This document shows positions 62,717-64,000 of a stretch of 64,000 nucleotides of DNA, piece by piece. Each line of letters begins with the position of its first letter. Positions within the stretch are counted from its first letter, which is position 1. Both the position numbers and the translations under genes were made by a program. The notes below the pieces were generated by a model. The model saw nothing but the letters and a program-made list of their open reading frames with translations, was not told the DNA's origin and did not search any database. Source of the stretch: Amphibacillus jilinensis Y1 (GTDB taxonomy: Bacteria > Bacillota > Bacilli > Bacillales > Amphibacillaceae); NCBI RefSeq assembly GCF_000306965.1, contig NZ_JH976443.1, positions 49,916-113,915 of the forward strand, written 5' to 3'.

Positions 62717-62757
62717 AAAAATAAATAGACCACCATATGAGGAGATCTATTTATTTT
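62717..62757 (-). terminator. DegV gene terminator
   Basis: AAATAAATAGATC and GGTCTATTTATTT pair around the centre, followed by TTTAAAAAATAA on the - strand. Confidence 0.75.
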
Positions 62758-62763
62758 AAGACT

Positions 62764-63606
62764 TTATTCTTTTAACCAGGAAATGGCCATCGTTCCGTAG
62801 CCAGTATGGACACCTGCGACCGGAACAAGCGGCTCTACTTTAACCTTCAGGTTCTGATATATTTCTTTTAAGTCACGTTGCCATTGCTGTGCTTGTTCCA
62901 AAGCTCCTGCATGCATAACACCTAATTCTTTTAGGTCTCCATTTTTATAAGCATCTTCAATCTTCTGGAACAAATGACGAATAGCCTTCTTTTTACTTCT
63001 TATTTTATCGTCTACAATAACTTTTCCGTTTTCAAATTTTAAAATTAAATTAATATTTAACAAATTTGCAAATACTGTTTGTGTTGTACTCACTCGACCA
63101 CTTCTTTTTAATTGCTCAAGACTTTGAGGTAATAAATACATTTCAGTTTGATCAGGGTATTGTTTTAACTTAGCAACGATATCTTCAAAGCTTTTCCCGT
63201 TACTTTCCATCTCTAGTCCCTTCTCAATCATTTTCCCAAGAGCATAAGAACCTATTTTCGAATCTATAACTTCAACGTTAAACCCCTGCATTTCAGAAGC
63301 ACTAATCGAACTTTGGTACGTTCCCGTTAATTGACTAGAGGCATGAATCGCTATTCCAACATCATAGTTTTCTTTTAACTCCTCATACAGTTGAACAAAT
63401 TCTCCATAGGGCGGCTGGCTTGTTTTCGCTCCTTCTCCATGTTTTTTTAATAAAGTATAAACTTCATCTTTAGTGATATCAATATCTTCTCGATATGAGA
63501 TATTATTGATATTCACAATCATGGGGAGTACATGTATTTTATGCTTATCAATAAATTCCTGTGATAACCCACATGTACTGTCTGTAATCCAAGCAATTTT
63601 TTTCAT
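62764..63606 (-). CDS. DegV family fatty-acid-binding protein
   Basis: The 280 residues begin MKKIAWITDSTCGLSQEFID, the family's DST motif, and include HASSQLTGTYQSSISASEM and QLKRSGRVSTTQTVFANLLN. DegV/FakB proteins bind a fatty acid for phosphorylation by FakA; which acyl chain is bound cannot be read here. No fakA lies nearby. It has AAAGGAG before the ATG and a terminator after it. Confidence 0.93.
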   Translation of the reverse strand: MKKIAWITDSTCGLSQEFIDKHKIHVLPMIVNINNISYREDIDITKDEVYTLLKKHGEGAKTSQPPYGEFVQLYEELKENYDVGIAIHASSQLTGTYQSSISASEMQGFNVEVIDSKIGSYALGKMIEKGLEMESNGKSFEDIVAKLKQYPDQTEMYLLPQSLEQLKRSGRVSTTQTVFANLLNINLILKFENGKVIVDDKIRSKKKAIRHLFQKIEDAYKNGDLKELGVMHAGALEQAQQWQRDLKEIYQNLKVKVEPLVPVAGVHTGYGTMAISWLKE

Positions 63607-63720
63607 TTTACAAGCTCCTTTAATTTATGCTTTATGACTAGATACTAATAACTAACTATAACACACTATTAAAAATTATTACAGGTTTATTATTGTCATA
63701 TTATTCCCTTATTTAGCTCA

Positions 63721-63865
63721 TATAAAACGGACTTTTAAGCAGTGTGGTTTTGTTTTCGTTCATCTTCCACTGATTATAGCTGAGTGTATCAGGACATTAG
63801 CGTCTGTTATCTACCGCCTAGATAGATTTGTTCTACTCTCTATTCTATGGTGGACGTTTCACCTA
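63721..63865. repeat. Structured intergenic repeat, copy C
   Basis: This is the most divergent copy. The CTGAT/ATCAG stem, an apical TAGA/TCTA and the long arm (TCTACC...GGTGGA) are preserved although several bases differ from A and B. Confidence 0.7.
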
Positions 63866-63949
63866 GAGTTAAGCTTTAAGTTTTAGCTTTGAAATTGGCT
63901 TATATAGTTGATTAGTACCTTTATCATTAATAATAATTAGAAAACTAAA

Positions 63950-63982
63950 AAGAAGCTATCTCTAAACATGAGATAGCTTCTT
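63950..63982 (-). terminator. Terminator of a gene beyond the right edge
   Basis: AAGAAGCTATCTC and GAGATAGCTTCTT form a perfect 13-bp stem with a seven-base loop, followed by TTTAG on the - strand. Confidence 0.85.
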
Positions 63983-64000
63983 TTCTAAGTTGCTTAGCGA

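Larger units (their letters stand above)
63607..64000. other. Right-edge intergenic region
   Basis: It contains structured repeat copy C (63721-63865) and a terminator (63950-63982) that belongs to a - strand gene beyond the window. No gene is seen in it. Confidence 0.7.

Overview
This window comes from a low-GC Gram-positive bacterium of the Bacillaceae (Bacillota). The gene order is close to the Bacillus subtilis origin-proximal ribosomal supercluster. Supporting markers are a zinc-type S14, a ctsR-mcsA-mcsB-clpC operon, sigH beside rae1/rlmB/mrnC, a T-box-controlled cysE-cysS pair, and strong AAGGAGG ribosome binding sites. I cannot name the genus. The absence of map and disA from their usual places suggests one of the more derived lineages. 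No rRNA, tRNA or CRISPR array is present.

Layout. (1) 1-7.7 kb is an accessory block on the + strand: a PRD-type PTS regulator, separate fructose-family EIIA, EIIB and EIIC genes, two class II ketose aldolases and a ROK sugar kinase. Transposase fossils (IS1182-like, ISL3) and a Bacillaceae palindromic repeat flank it, and two copies of a 55-bp repeat bracket it; one copy forms the rplQ terminator. (2) 7.7-22.6 kb, - strand: the S10-spc-alpha operon from rpsJ to rplQ, complete except for map. (3) 22.7-28.5 kb interrupts the usual tuf-rpsJ junction: a hypothetical gene with a +1 frameshift, the cystine transporter tcyP, a small lipoprotein, and a chemoreceptor paired with a xylose-type sugar-binding lipoprotein. 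(4) 28.6-33.5 kb, - strand: tuf, fusA, rpsG, rpsL, rplGB. (5) 33.7-47.7 kb: rpoC, rpoB, an RsmC-like methyltransferase, rplL, rplJ, rplA, rplK, nusG, secE, rpmG, sigH, rae1. (6) 47.7-57.1 kb: rlmB, mrnC, cysS, cysE, gltX, ispF, ispD, yacL, radA. (7) 57.3-63.6 kb: clpC, mcsB, mcsA, ctsR, then an MgtC-family membrane protein and a DegV protein.

How it works together. The - strand genes build the ribosome, RNA polymerase, Sec translocon and elongation factors, and add cysteine/glutamate charging, isoprenoid synthesis and the CtsR/McsB/ClpC protein-quality system. Control is visible at the sequence level: eleven sigma-A-type promoters, an L10 leader attenuator, a cysteine T-box, a CtsR operator, and several unassigned RNA hairpins (nusG, rplK/rplA, rpoA, rpoB leader, rpoB/rpoC). 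The + strand islands supply carbohydrate uptake and sugar sensing.

The items most worth a second look are: a three-copy, about 150-bp structured intergenic repeat with compensatory changes (42.5, 54.2 and 63.7 kb); an RF2-like +1 frameshift context in the hypothetical gene at 22.7-23.1 kb; the chemoreceptor/sugar-binding-protein pair that lacks a permease; and the structured RNAs around rpoB, rpoC and nusG.
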